Below, one piece after another: positions 16,160-25,319 of a DNA stretch of 43,854 nucleotides. This DNA comes from an uncultured Lachnospiraceae bacterium (lineage in GTDB: Bacteria > Bacillota > Clostridia > Lachnospirales > Lachnospiraceae). The translations under genes and the position numbers were made by a program. Location of the stretch: assembly GCA_947165275.1 (NCBI GenBank), contig CAMUZQ010000015.1, positions 1 through 43,854 on the forward strand, in the 5' to 3' direction. The notes beneath the pieces were generated by a model, which saw nothing but the letters and a program-made list of their open reading frames with translations, was not told the origin of the DNA and did no database searches. The first letter of the stretch is position 1; every line of letters starts with the position of its first letter.

Positions 16160-16825
16160 ATGAAAACTTATGAGATTTTAGGCATAAAGATAAAGGATTA
16201 TTCCGTAAGAGAAGCACTCCATAAAACGCGGGAGTTTCTTTCATATAATGTACCCTCTGTCGTGTTTTTTCTTACGAGAGAGGTACTTTTGGCGTCATCA
16301 GACTCCGAGCTGCACAAGGCATTTATTGAGGAGGATGCCGAGGTTACAATGGTAGCCTCATCGGATATCTTCAAGGCAGCGGAGGTAACGGAAAAAAGCA
16401 GGGAAAGGGAGATAGACAGAAACCTTTATCTGAAGGGGCTGCTTCGCATGCTGTCAAAGGAGCATCAGAGGATATATCTTGTTTCGCAGACCCCGGCCCA
16501 GATGACGGAATTAAAAACCCTGCTGGGCACCTTTGAGAATTCTCTCCAGATAGCGGGAGTCTGTGATCATGCAGACGATCTGTCGGTGGAGGATATTACT
16601 AACGATATCAATACCGTCACTCCTTATGTTGTATTTACGGTATTACCGGGAAATGAAAGCATAGATTTTGTGATCGCCGGCAAGAAATATATGAATGCCA
16701 GACTTCTGGTATCGCTTCAGCCGGAGATGCTCAGGGTAAAGGAGGATGGTTCAGTCAAAAAAGGCTTTATGACAAAGCTTTCGGAAAAGCTATTCACCCG
16801 TATAGCGGGGAAATATAAACAGTAA
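16160..16825 (+). CDS. Divergent WecG/TagA/CpsF-like protein
   Basis: This is a 221-residue soluble protein. The N-terminal half recalls the WecG/TagA/CpsF family (VPSVVFFLTREVLLASSDSELHKAF ... DAEVTMV), and the IYLVSQTPAQMTELKTLL and VVFTVLPGNES segments match the second half of that fold. The usual PDG motif with the catalytic aspartate is not recognisable, replaced near VASSDIF, so activity as a UDP-ManNAc-type transferase is doubtful. ATG 16160 is preferred; TTG 16142 is an in-frame alternative. It lies alone between the structured leader and ftsE (44-bp gap), the only obvious candidate for direct control by that leader. Confidence 0.6.
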   Translation: MKTYEILGIKIKDYSVREALHKTREFLSYNVPSVVFFLTREVLLASSDSELHKAFIEEDAEVTMVASSDIFKAAEVTEKSREREIDRNLYLKGLLRMLSKEHQRIYLVSQTPAQMTELKTLLGTFENSLQIAGVCDHADDLSVEDITNDINTVTPYVVFTVLPGNESIDFVIAGKKYMNARLLVSLQPEMLRVKEDGSVKKGFMTKLSEKLFTRIAGKYKQ

Positions 16826-16869
16826 CGGGAAAGGACGCTGAAGCGCCCTGCATAAGAGGAGTCAGATTT

Positions 16870-17556
16870 ATGATATTGTTGGAAGACGTAGTAAAGACAT
16901 ACAGCTCGGGATCGCCGGCATTGAACGGTATCAGCCTGAATATCGATGCCGGAGAGTTTGTGTTCATAGTCGGAGACTCCGGCAGCGGAAAAAGCACATT
17001 GATAAAGCTTCTTTTAAGGGAGCTGAAGCCGACATCGGGGCATATCATAGTAAACAATACCGATGTGACAAGATTAAGGCATGGGCGCATACCGAAGTAC
17101 AGAAGGAACATAGGCTGTGTATTTCAGGATTTCCGGCTGCTCAAGGACAGGAATGTATATGAGAATGTAGCCTTTGCCCAGAGAGTGGTATCTGTACCGG
17201 GACGGGAGATAAAAAGAAACGTGCCCCAGGTGCTTTCCACAGTAGGACTGGCTGAGAAATACAGTTCAAAACCCAGAGAATTATCCGGAGGAGAGCAGCA
17301 GAGAGTTGCGGTGGCAAGAGCCATAATCAACAAGCCGCCAATCCTTCTTGCAGATGAGCCTACGGGAAATCTGGATCCCAAAAATTCATGGGATATAATG
17401 AAGCTTTTGGAAAAAATAAACAGAAACGGCACAACGGTCCTTGTCGTGACACATAACCGTGAGATCGTGAATGCGATGCAGAAAAGGGTCATAACCATGA
17501 AGAAGGGTGTGATACTTGCCGATCAGGAGAGGGGAGAGTATATCGATGAGGATTAG
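16870..17556 (+). CDS. ftsE: Cell-division ATP-binding protein FtsE
   Basis: This 228-residue ABC ATPase has Walker A GDSGSGKST (35-43), Q-loop VFQDFRLL, signature LSGGEQQR, Walker B ILLADEP and an H-loop in VVTHNREIV. The N-terminal pattern (VVKTYSSGSPALNGISL) and the FtsX gene directly downstream identify it as FtsE. FtsEX uses ATP hydrolysis to switch on peptidoglycan hydrolases at the septum or side wall. An aagaggag site lies upstream. It overlaps ftsX by 11 bp. Confidence 0.96.
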   Translation: MILLEDVVKTYSSGSPALNGISLNIDAGEFVFIVGDSGSGKSTLIKLLLRELKPTSGHIIVNNTDVTRLRHGRIPKYRRNIGCVFQDFRLLKDRNVYENVAFAQRVVSVPGREIKRNVPQVLSTVGLAEKYSSKPRELSGGEQQRVAVARAIINKPPILLADEPTGNLDPKNSWDIMKLLEKINRNGTTVLVVTHNREIVNAMQKRVITMKKGVILADQERGEYIDED

Positions 17557-18445
17557 TACTTTAATTTATGTCCTTCACCAGGGTATCAAATCTATATTCA
17601 GAAATAAGGTCTTCTCTCTTGCAACGATAGCCACAATATCAGCATGTATATTTCTGTTCGGGATTTTTTATTCGGTCATGGTAAATTTCCAGAATATCAT
17701 CCACCAGGCAGAGTCGGGAGTAGCTGTCACGGTTTTTTTTGACAAGGATATATCGGATGCGCGAATACAGGAGATAGGCGAGGAAATAAGCAGGAGAGCC
17801 GAGGTCTCACGTGTTGTATTTGTTTCCGCAGAGCAGGCTTGGGCTGATTTCAAGGATGAGTATCTTGGAGAATACGCTGATACCTTCGGTGATGATAATC
17901 CCCTGGAGGATGATGCGAACTATGAAGTATATCTGAGTGATGTCTCCATGCAGGAGCAGCTGGTAGAATATATCGCGGGTCTGTCCGGGGTAAAAGAGAT
18001 CCATAAATCGGCCAATGTGGCAAATACGCTGAGTGTGGCCAATAATCTGGTAAGCTATGTATCACTTGCGATAATCATCATCCTTTTCGCAGTATCCATT
18101 TTCCTTATAAGCAATACGGTAGCCATAGGTATCTCGGTCAGACGAGAAGAGATAGCCATCATGAAGCTTATAGGAGCGACAGATTTTGTTGTCCGCTCGC
18201 CGTTTCTTTTTGAGGGTATAATACTCGGGCTTATCGGCGCGGCGATACCTCTCGTGATCATATATTATATTTACAACAAGGCTATAGGATATGTCATACA
18301 GGAATTTGCGGTTCTGAATTCCATACTTGCATTTCTTCCCGTCGAGCAGATCTTCTATACTCTGGTTCCCATTGCGCTGATCCTGGGAGTGGGGATCGGT
18401 TTTCTGGGAAGCGCGATAACAGTTCGCAGACACCTAAGGGTATGA
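17546..18445 (+). CDS. ftsX: Cell-division membrane protein FtsX
   Basis: This 299-residue type VII ABC permease-like protein has four transmembrane segments. One is near the N-terminus (about 25-48), followed by a large outer domain (about 50-165). Three are near the C-terminus (about 170-195, 220-245 and 268-290), and the SVRREEIAIMKLIGAT coupling segment is typical. I chose ATG 17546, which has an aggagagggg site and starts at the family N-terminus. The outer domain contacts the coiled-coil hydrolase encoded immediately downstream, to which it is coupled by an ATGA overlap. Confidence 0.95.
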   Translation: MRISTLIYVLHQGIKSIFRNKVFSLATIATISACIFLFGIFYSVMVNFQNIIHQAESGVAVTVFFDKDISDARIQEIGEEISRRAEVSRVVFVSAEQAWADFKDEYLGEYADTFGDDNPLEDDANYEVYLSDVSMQEQLVEYIAGLSGVKEIHKSANVANTLSVANNLVSYVSLAIIIILFAVSIFLISNTVAIGISVRREEIAIMKLIGATDFVVRSPFLFEGIILGLIGAAIPLVIIYYIYNKAIGYVIQEFAVLNSILAFLPVEQIFYTLVPIALILGVGIGFLGSAITVRRHLRV

Positions 18446-19761
18446 CAAAAGGAAAGAGGTTAATAAAAAAAACCTGCGTAATTGTGCTGTGCATATCTCT
18501 GTGCATGGCACAATTTATATTGTTTCCGTCCGTAAATGCCTATGCCGATGAGGATACGGAGGAAAAAGACTCCTCCGGTACATCCTCCGAGATAGATGAC
18601 CTGAAAAAACAGATAGAGGAGTCAAAGGCAGCGAAGGAAAAAGCTAATGTCACCAAAAGCCAGCTGGCTTCCGGCATGGCGGACGTACAGCAGGTGATCG
18701 GCTCGCTTCAGACCGAAAAGGATAATGTTGTGACCTATGTGGCTACGCTCGATGCGGCCATGGAACAGATACAGGATGATCTGGACGCCGTGAATCAGTC
18801 CATCTCCGAAAATGAGATCCAGATAAAGGAAGCTGAAGAATCAATAGTTGTCGCTGAAGAGGCTGTCGAGGAAGCAGAACAGGTCAGGCTGGAGGAATAT
18901 GAAAATATAAAGAAACAGGTCAAATTCATGTATCTTGCCGCTAAGACCACCTTTCTGGACATACTTGTGACGTCAAGCAGTATGACTGATCTGCTGAACA
19001 GGGCGCATAACATATCTGAAATAATGGACTATGATAAGGAAAAACTGGCAAAGTATGCCAAAGCGGTAGAGCAGGCCGATGAGGCCAAAGCGGCGCTTGA
19101 GGAGAACAAGGCCTTACTTGAGGAAAAACAGGAAGAGCTTGAAGAAAAACAGGAAGAAGCGCAAAATAAGAAAGATGATATGTCCCTGCTCATTTCTGCA
19201 AAGGAAGCGGAGATCGGAGAATACAATGCCGCTATAGGCAGCAAAGAGGAGCAGGTCCGGGAATATCAGCAGATGATAGCCCAGCAGGATGCTGAGATCG
19301 CAGCAATAGAAGCTGCCATAAAGCAGCAGCAGGCAGCGCTTGCGGAGGCGAGCCGAAGGGTATACGGCGGAGGCCAGTTTGTATGGCCGGCTCCGGGTTA
19401 TACAAGGATTTCCGATGATTATGGAATGCGAACGCATCCGACTCTTGGTGTCAAGATGATGCATAACGGAGTGGATATGGCAGCTCCGTCGGGTTCTCCG
19501 ATACTTGCAGCTGCGGATGGAACTGTCATAGCAGCTTCATACTCCGGTTCCATGGGAAACTATATCATGATAGATCACGGGTCTGATATAATAACGGTAT
19601 ATATGCACGCCTCCTCCCTTAATGTATCAGCCGGACAGGAGGTATCGGCAGGTGACAGGATCGGTTCTGTAGGATCAACAGGGAGAAGCACCGGACCGCA
19701 TCTGCATTTCGGTGTAAGAAAGAACGGGTCATATGTGAATCCCTGGTCATATTTGAAGTAA
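18442..19761 (+). CDS. Coiled-coil M23 peptidoglycan hydrolase (EnvC/PcsB-like FtsEX partner)
   Basis: This 439-residue secreted protein has a signal peptide (1-35, ending VNAYA), a long coiled-coil region (about 48-300, heptad-rich, Lys/Glu/Gln) and a LytM/M23 zinc peptidase domain (about 310-439). The zinc ligands are visible: His341 and Asp345 in HNGVDMA, His389 in YMHA, and His420/His422 in GPHLHF. All key residues are present, so it is predicted to be a true endopeptidase and not an EnvC-type inactive activator. FtsEX-dependent activation is inferred from domain order and the 4-bp overlap with ftsX. Confidence 0.92.
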   Translation: MTKGKRLIKKTCVIVLCISLCMAQFILFPSVNAYADEDTEEKDSSGTSSEIDDLKKQIEESKAAKEKANVTKSQLASGMADVQQVIGSLQTEKDNVVTYVATLDAAMEQIQDDLDAVNQSISENEIQIKEAEESIVVAEEAVEEAEQVRLEEYENIKKQVKFMYLAAKTTFLDILVTSSSMTDLLNRAHNISEIMDYDKEKLAKYAKAVEQADEAKAALEENKALLEEKQEELEEKQEEAQNKKDDMSLLISAKEAEIGEYNAAIGSKEEQVREYQQMIAQQDAEIAAIEAAIKQQQAALAEASRRVYGGGQFVWPAPGYTRISDDYGMRTHPTLGVKMMHNGVDMAAPSGSPILAAADGTVIAASYSGSMGNYIMIDHGSDIITVYMHASSLNVSAGQEVSAGDRIGSVGSTGRSTGPHLHFGVRKNGSYVNPWSYLK

Positions 19762-19794
19762 GGATATAAAACTAAGCTATACAGAGGAGTGATA

Positions 19795-21048
19795 ATGGAC
19801 AACAAAACATGGGAGCATACGGGCAAGGGACAATACGTATTGAAAGACATCCCATATGCCGGATATATGGACGGACCGCAGAAGTATGAAAAGAAAGGCA
19901 AAAGAGCGCCGTCTTTCATAGCCGGCTTTATTGCAGGCATAGCGCTTGTGCTGATCATATATTTCGCTGCATTCAGGTTTTCAAATTCTCTTTCAATGGA
20001 GACTCAGAAGAAGATCGGAAAGCTTGAATCTACCATTGACAGATATTTTATGGGCGAAAGGGAAGCCGAGGCTGAAGCAGATGGCATATACAAAGGTATA
20101 GTCAGCTCTCTTGGTGATAAGTATGCGCAGTACTATACGATTGATGAGCTGACAAGAAACCGTGAGGACAGTGCAGGCGAGTTTTCGGGAATAGGCTGCA
20201 CCATCGCTTTGGATCAGGAGGTAAATGTCTGCTATATCGCATCCGTCATGGAGGGGTATTCGGCAGCGGAGGCAGGTCTTCAGGAAGGAGATTATTTCCT
20301 GGAGGTAGACGGAGAGGACGCGACCAACTGGACGGCAGCTGAGGTTGCAAGTCACGTAAAGGGAGAGACCGGGACTACTGTCGAGCTTACGATGCTCCGT
20401 GACACTGAAGAGCTGCAATTTACTGTTGAACGGGTCAAGGTTGAATCAAAAACCGTTGATTTCAGGATGGAGGATGAAGAAAAAAAGATAGGCTATATCC
20501 GTATTGCCGAGTTTGATGCCATTACTGTCTCTCAGTTCAGGGAGGCAAAGGAAAGCCTGGAAAAAGACGGCATGAAGGCCATGATACTGGATCTGAGGAG
20601 CAATCCCGGAGGTCTGGTGGATTCCTGTGCCGATATAGGTTCGCAGATGCTTCCCAAAGGGATCATCGCTTATTCGGAGACCAAGGACGGCAGAAGATTT
20701 GAATGGAGCTCGGACGGTAAGAATGAGATCGATATCCCGGTGGTCATTCTCGTAAATCAGAATACAGCTTCTGCTGCAGAGATCCTGACCGGGGCAATGA
20801 AGGATTATGATAAAGCCACTGTTATCGGAATCAAAACCTATGGAAAAGGCATCATACAGAATACGTACAGTCTGGGTGACGGAACAGCAGTGGAGTTTAC
20901 CGTAGGGCAGTATTATCTGCCGAATGATGAAACAATACATGAGATAGGCATAGAGCCTGACATAGAGGTGGAGCTTGACACAGAGGCTTATCTGAAGGAT
21001 GGTACGGACAATCAGCTGGATGCCGCGCTGAAGGAATTGGGAAAGTGA
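19795..21048 (+). CDS. Carboxyl-terminal processing protease (S41, CtpA/CtpB-like)
   Basis: This 417-residue serine protease has a cytoplasmic N-terminus, one membrane anchor (about 40-62), a PDZ domain (about 125-205) and an S41 catalytic domain. The catalytic pair is Ser326 in NTASAAE and Lys351 in TYGKG. Relatives cleave regulatory or cell-wall proteins outside the membrane, such as B. subtilis CtpB, encoded beside ftsEX. ATG 19795 follows a gaggag site; a GTG two codons earlier is also possible. It follows the M23 hydrolase gene by 33 bp and may control turnover of that hydrolase, which is inferred. Confidence 0.92.
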   Translation: MDNKTWEHTGKGQYVLKDIPYAGYMDGPQKYEKKGKRAPSFIAGFIAGIALVLIIYFAAFRFSNSLSMETQKKIGKLESTIDRYFMGEREAEAEADGIYKGIVSSLGDKYAQYYTIDELTRNREDSAGEFSGIGCTIALDQEVNVCYIASVMEGYSAAEAGLQEGDYFLEVDGEDATNWTAAEVASHVKGETGTTVELTMLRDTEELQFTVERVKVESKTVDFRMEDEEKKIGYIRIAEFDAITVSQFREAKESLEKDGMKAMILDLRSNPGGLVDSCADIGSQMLPKGIIAYSETKDGRRFEWSSDGKNEIDIPVVILVNQNTASAAEILTGAMKDYDKATVIGIKTYGKGIIQNTYSLGDGTAVEFTVGQYYLPNDETIHEIGIEPDIEVELDTEAYLKDGTDNQLDAALKELGK

Positions 21049-21064
21049 GGTGTGATCACCGCAG

Positions 21065-21538
21065 ATGTCAAGTCAACTCAGGCGATATCAGGATTATCTG
21101 GCGGTAAGCGGAACAGGGGTTATAGTTTTCAGCTTCTGGTCATTGATCAAAACCCTGGTATATTACATACGTCCGGCTGCGATCATGAAAATGTTGGAGA
21201 GTATGGATCTGACCTACAGTAAAAAGGATATGGCCAGGTATATGCTCTTTATGCTGGCTTATATGGTCGTGATCACTGCTGTACGGATTTATGTCGGGAG
21301 ATGTGCCATAATCGAAGGGAGAGCGGGAAAAAAGGGGATCATATATGTGTTTCTGGCCTTTTGTCTGCTTGCGGAATCGATATATACAATAACAGGATAC
21401 ATAGATATAGAGGAAGGTATAGGAACAGATATAATTATTTCATCATTTCTGGAGGAGCTGGTATCCTTTTTGATAAACTGTGATCTCCTGTTTTCTTTAT
21501 GGAAGGTCAGGAGTATAGAGAGGAGACAAAAACAGTAG
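21065..21538 (+). CDS. Membrane protein of unknown function (4 TM)
   Basis: I do not recognise this 157-residue protein. It has four predicted membrane segments, at about 15-35, 58-80, 92-112 and 122-145. The segment between the third and fourth is acidic (DIEEGIGTD) and the C-terminus is basic. The start is at an ATG within 20 bp of the protease stop. The next gene begins 3 bp after its stop, so the two are probably co-expressed with the ftsEX group. Confidence 0.7.
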   Translation: MSSQLRRYQDYLAVSGTGVIVFSFWSLIKTLVYYIRPAAIMKMLESMDLTYSKKDMARYMLFMLAYMVVITAVRIYVGRCAIIEGRAGKKGIIYVFLAFCLLAESIYTITGYIDIEEGIGTDIIISSFLEELVSFLINCDLLFSLWKVRSIERRQKQ

Positions 21539-21541
21539 GGA

Positions 21542-22702
21542 ATGCAGGAGGATTTTCATTATTACGCAACCTATTGTGCGGCATATCTGGCCGGGTATGA
21601 TCACGAGGAGTGCCTGGATATATCCCGCAGCGCACAGTTTGTCGATTTTTGTTCCAAAACCTTCCTGCAGAAGATAAAGGCTCCTTTATCTGCAGCTACT
21701 ACACAGACACAGACAGAGCTTATGGATGCAAGAGTTGATCCGATAGGTCTGCAGGATATAACGCGTATATGGTCTTCATTTCATTTTCTTCCTTATGATC
21801 TTTACGCAAAAAAAGAGAGAAGCTGCAAGGCATATCTCGATAAATACAGGCTGATATGTGATACCAACAGCGATCTGCTTGTAGAAACGGTAAAGCTGGC
21901 AAAGGGCAAGGGCTGTCAGGCTGCCGGCGTTGCCATGCATGTACTGGCAGACACATGGTCGCACAGGTATTTTGCAGGCACTCCGTCGCTCGTGATAAAC
22001 AATACAAACTATTATTTCTTTGAGCTGCTCCCGGACGGGGATTCCTTTATGGAAAGGAAGATAAGATTCAGGCATAAGGCTTCTGAACCGGACGATCCTG
22101 ATAAGGGGCTGTACAATAATACCGTATATCAGAACAGCGAGATCTCAATAATGAATCTGGGACATGGCCGGGCAGGTCATCTGCCGGATTACAGCTTCAT
22201 CCGATATAAATATCTGCCGGCCTGGGGAGAGTATGAAGAGGTAATAAAGGACAATCCCAAAGACTATATGAAGGCATTCTGCCAGATGGTGTATGCAATG
22301 AGATATCTGAGGGGAGCGATACCGGAATTTGAAAAAGACACATATGATAATGAGACAGTAGCTCCCTGGAGAGAACGTATAAATACAATACTTCTGAAAC
22401 GCCAGCCGAATGCAGCCGCTGACTGGAAGGCACTGGGAGAAGAGCTCTCCGGTCAGGAAATAGCTGCATATGATATAAACTATTATGAGCAGGAATACAG
22501 GGATGCCCATAAGGTCGATAAGGACGATACCTTTTTAGGCAGATTCATACTTGCGGCTATGGAGCAGAAAAGCATGATAACAAACAGGATATACAAATCC
22601 GGAAATATGCTGGCCGGCTTTTCTGTTGATTATGATATCAAGGGCTTTAAGGGGATAAAGGATTTCAGGAAGCTGTTATTGAATTACGGAAAGAGACATT
22701 AG
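21542..22702 (+). CDS. DUF6765-like protein of unknown function
   Basis: This is a 386-residue soluble protein with no signal peptide. The opening DFHYYATYCAAYLAGYDHEECLDI followed by SAQFVDFC, and the later MHVLADTWSHRYFAGTPS, match what I recall of the DUF6765 family. The spaced His and Asp residues (HxxxDxxxH) recall zinc-binding helices of the phospholipase C/P1 nuclease fold, so a metal-dependent lipase or nuclease is possible. No experimental function is known to me. It is sandwiched between two small membrane proteins with gaps of 2-3 bp, which suggests a membrane-associated role. Confidence 0.65.
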   Translation: MQEDFHYYATYCAAYLAGYDHEECLDISRSAQFVDFCSKTFLQKIKAPLSAATTQTQTELMDARVDPIGLQDITRIWSSFHFLPYDLYAKKERSCKAYLDKYRLICDTNSDLLVETVKLAKGKGCQAAGVAMHVLADTWSHRYFAGTPSLVINNTNYYFFELLPDGDSFMERKIRFRHKASEPDDPDKGLYNNTVYQNSEISIMNLGHGRAGHLPDYSFIRYKYLPAWGEYEEVIKDNPKDYMKAFCQMVYAMRYLRGAIPEFEKDTYDNETVAPWRERINTILLKRQPNAAADWKALGEELSGQEIAAYDINYYEQEYRDAHKVDKDDTFLGRFILAAMEQKSMITNRIYKSGNMLAGFSVDYDIKGFKGIKDFRKLLLNYGKRH

Positions 22703-22704
22703 TT

Positions 22705-23235
22705 ATGGGAAAGGCTAAAAGGATAGGCAATTTCATAACAGGTCTTATGGTCTTTATCTTGGGGGTATTATTCTTCTTATTTCCGGAAGACGGTTATGAG
22801 GGGGTTACCTTTTTGCTTGGCTGCGTGTATCTTTTCAGAGGCATTCATTCACTGATCTATTATTTTATGATGGCAAGGCATATGGTCGGGGGAAGAATGG
22901 TATTTTATCTGGGCCTGATCCTGTTCGATCTGGGTATCTTTACTATATCGATCTCAGATGTGCCGCGCTTTTATGTCATGTTATATTTGTTTATAATACG
23001 GCTGATAACGGGAGTCATAGATATATTGAGGGCAATGGAAGCGAAAAACATGTCATCAGCCTGGATCAGCAAGATGTTTCACGGGGTCGTAAATATACTT
23101 CTGGCCCTGTACTGCATTATATCGATAAAGGATCTGAATACTGTAGTAATGGTTTTCAGTATAGGTTTGATCTACAGCGGATATGTTACTATGCGTACAG
23201 CTTTCCGCAAAACGGCTATAGTTTATATATCGTAG
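22705..23235 (+). CDS. DUF308/HdeD-like membrane protein
   Basis: This 176-residue protein has six short hydrophobic segments, arranged as two sets of three, as in the HdeD/DUF308 family (GLMVFILGVLFFLFPEDGYEG ... LGCVYLFRGIHSLIYY). Family members are linked with stress or acid responses in enterobacteria, but most are uncharacterised. It starts 2 bp after the DUF6765-like gene and ends 12 bp before the AI-2E family transporter, so it is part of the same run. Confidence 0.7.
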   Translation: MGKAKRIGNFITGLMVFILGVLFFLFPEDGYEGVTFLLGCVYLFRGIHSLIYYFMMARHMVGGRMVFYLGLILFDLGIFTISISDVPRFYVMLYLFIIRLITGVIDILRAMEAKNMSSAWISKMFHGVVNILLALYCIISIKDLNTVVMVFSIGLIYSGYVTMRTAFRKTAIVYIS

Positions 23236-23247
23236 GGGAGGATTTAT

Positions 23248-24522
23248 ATGAATATCAACAGGTTTTTCAAAGACAACAGATGGATACCGTATGCTTTGGC
23301 AGGATGTGTCGTAGTCCTGTTCTATCTTCTTGCAAGTCATTTTTATTATATTTTTATCGCACTGCGGTATTGTCTGGGATTTATTTCCCCGGTTCTGATA
23401 GGAGTCATAATGGCATATATCCTTGATCCTATGGTCAGGATACTGGAGGAAAAACCATTTCAAAGATACGGAGACAGACCACAGCTCAGACGTTTGTTAT
23501 GTGTATGGATAACCATAATCTTTGTTGTTCTGATGCTGATAATATTCATGGTCGCCCTTGTTCCGCAGATAGTTAAGTCTCTTGGAACTTTTTTCTCGAA
23601 CTTTGATTCATATGCGCAGAGTCTGCAGAATCTGATAAACAGTTTCAGTGCCAGCTTTGCGGAAAACTCGTATGATATATCAACGATCACCCGTATACTG
23701 GATAATGCGATCGGAAAGCTTGCTGATTATATTCAGGATAATCTGGGTAATATCGTAAATAAATCCATAAATCTGGGAAAGACGATATTTAATGTGGTCA
23801 TTTCCTTTATCCTTGCCATATATATGCTGTGTGACAAGGAAAGGCTTCTGTTTGCCTGGAGAAGACTGTTAAAAGCTCTGCTCCCGGAAAAAAGCTATCA
23901 TGAAATTTCCTATTTCTGGAAAAGATGCAATGATATCCTCGTAAGATATATGGCCGGTGATCTGCTGGACGGTCTGATCGTGGGCGTCATAAATTTCCTC
24001 TTCATGTCATTGGCAGGAATGGACTATGCCGCCCTGATATCGGTAATAGTCGGTCTCACTAATCTGGCACCGACATTCGGCCCGCTGGTAGGCGCCTTAG
24101 TAGGATCCTTGTTTCTGGTTTTTGTCAATCCGTGGTATGCCTTGTGGTTCTTAATATTTACGATCGTTCTTCAGACGATAGACGGCTATGTGATAAAGCC
24201 AAAGCTTTTCGGAAACACCCTTGGTGTATCATCTCTCTGGATCCTCATTTCGATAATAGTTCTTGGAAGGATATTGGGTATACCCGGGATCCTTATAGCC
24301 ATTCCTTTTGCCGCGATATCGGATATCATATACAAGGAATTTCTGCTGAATAAACTCGAATCAAGAAAAGAGGAAAAAAAGGCAGCGATGATAAATGAGG
24401 AGGCGCAGAAGCTGGCGGAGGAGGCTGCCAGAAAGGCGGCTGCAGAGGCAATAAAAACAGTAGTGGAAAAAGACAGTACGGCTGCAAAGGCCATGGATGA
24501 TCAGGAAAAAGAACAGAAATGA
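23248..24522 (+). CDS. AI-2E family transporter
   Basis: This 424-residue integral membrane protein has about eight transmembrane segments. It shows the family pattern: paired N-terminal segments ending SPVLIGVIMAYILDP, a polar central region (about 110-190), and the C-terminal GLTNLAPTFGPLVGALVG and GFVIKPKLFG-type motif (VIKPKLFGNTLGVSSLWILISI). The last 60 residues are an Ala/Glu/Lys-rich helix. Members include the E. coli AI-2 exporter TqsA and sodium/proton antiporters; substrate cannot be told here. The start has a ggggagga site. It overlaps tatD by 4 bp. Confidence 0.9.
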   Translation: MNINRFFKDNRWIPYALAGCVVVLFYLLASHFYYIFIALRYCLGFISPVLIGVIMAYILDPMVRILEEKPFQRYGDRPQLRRLLCVWITIIFVVLMLIIFMVALVPQIVKSLGTFFSNFDSYAQSLQNLINSFSASFAENSYDISTITRILDNAIGKLADYIQDNLGNIVNKSINLGKTIFNVVISFILAIYMLCDKERLLFAWRRLLKALLPEKSYHEISYFWKRCNDILVRYMAGDLLDGLIVGVINFLFMSLAGMDYAALISVIVGLTNLAPTFGPLVGALVGSLFLVFVNPWYALWFLIFTIVLQTIDGYVIKPKLFGNTLGVSSLWILISIIVLGRILGIPGILIAIPFAAISDIIYKEFLLNKLESRKEEKKAAMINEEAQKLAEEAARKAAAEAIKTVVEKDSTAAKAMDDQEKEQK

Positions 24523-25319
24523 TATTTGAAACCCATGCACATTATGATGACGACAGATTTTCCGCTGATCAGAGCGAGCTCCTGAGCTCAAAGCTGGAGT
24601 CTGCCGGTATAGTAAAAATAATGAATGTAGCCGCGGATATCAGATCCGTGGATACCACAAACGAGCTGTCCCTGAAATATGATAATGTCTATGCCGCTCT
24701 CGGCATACACCCCTCAGATATTGAGGGCCTTGATGAAGCTGATATGGAGCATATAAGGAAGCTGGCGGAAGGTAATAAAAAAGTAAGAGCCATCGGCGAG
24801 ACAGGACTTGATTACCATTATGACGGATATGACAGGAAGGAGCAGGAGAAATGGTTTGTCCGTCAGATAAAACTGGCAAAGGAGATGTCTCTCCCGGTCA
24901 TCGTGCATTCGAGAGATGCGGCTGCGGATACGATGAGGATAATCAGGGAATATTATGAAGCAGACAGAGCAGAGATCAACGGTGTGATCCACTGCTTTTC
25001 ATATTCGGCCGAGGAGGCTCTGAGATACACGGAGCTGGGATTTATGATAGGCGTAGGCGGAGTAGTTACCTACAGGAACGGCAGGAAGCTGAAGGAGGCA
25101 GTGGAAAAGATACCTCTCGAAAGGATAGTGCTTGAAACAGATTCTCCATATCTGGCGCCTGAACCGCACAGGGGAGAGAGAAATTCTTCTCTGAATCTGC
25201 CTTACATAGTCAAGGCGGTGTCTGATATCAAGGGTATATCTATAGAAGAAACCGAACGTATAACCTATGAGAATGCCACCAGGCTGTACAGGACAGATCA
25301 ATATGGCATACCTGGTTGA
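24519..25319 (+). CDS. tatD: TatD family metal-dependent DNase
   Basis: This 266-residue TIM-barrel hydrolase carries all metal-binding motifs: THAHYDD, ALGIHPSD, GETGLDYH, HSRDA, HCFS and ETDSPYLAPEPHRG. TatD proteins are 3'-5' exonucleases and DNases in DNA repair and turnover. The gene overlaps the transporter by 4 bp and rsmA by 17 bp. In many Firmicutes rnmV (ribonuclease M5) lies between tatD and rsmA; it is absent here. Confidence 0.95.
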   Translation: MIFETHAHYDDDRFSADQSELLSSKLESAGIVKIMNVAADIRSVDTTNELSLKYDNVYAALGIHPSDIEGLDEADMEHIRKLAEGNKKVRAIGETGLDYHYDGYDRKEQEKWFVRQIKLAKEMSLPVIVHSRDAAADTMRIIREYYEADRAEINGVIHCFSYSAEEALRYTELGFMIGVGGVVTYRNGRKLKEAVEKIPLERIVLETDSPYLAPEPHRGERNSSLNLPYIVKAVSDIKGISIEETERITYENATRLYRTDQYGIPG

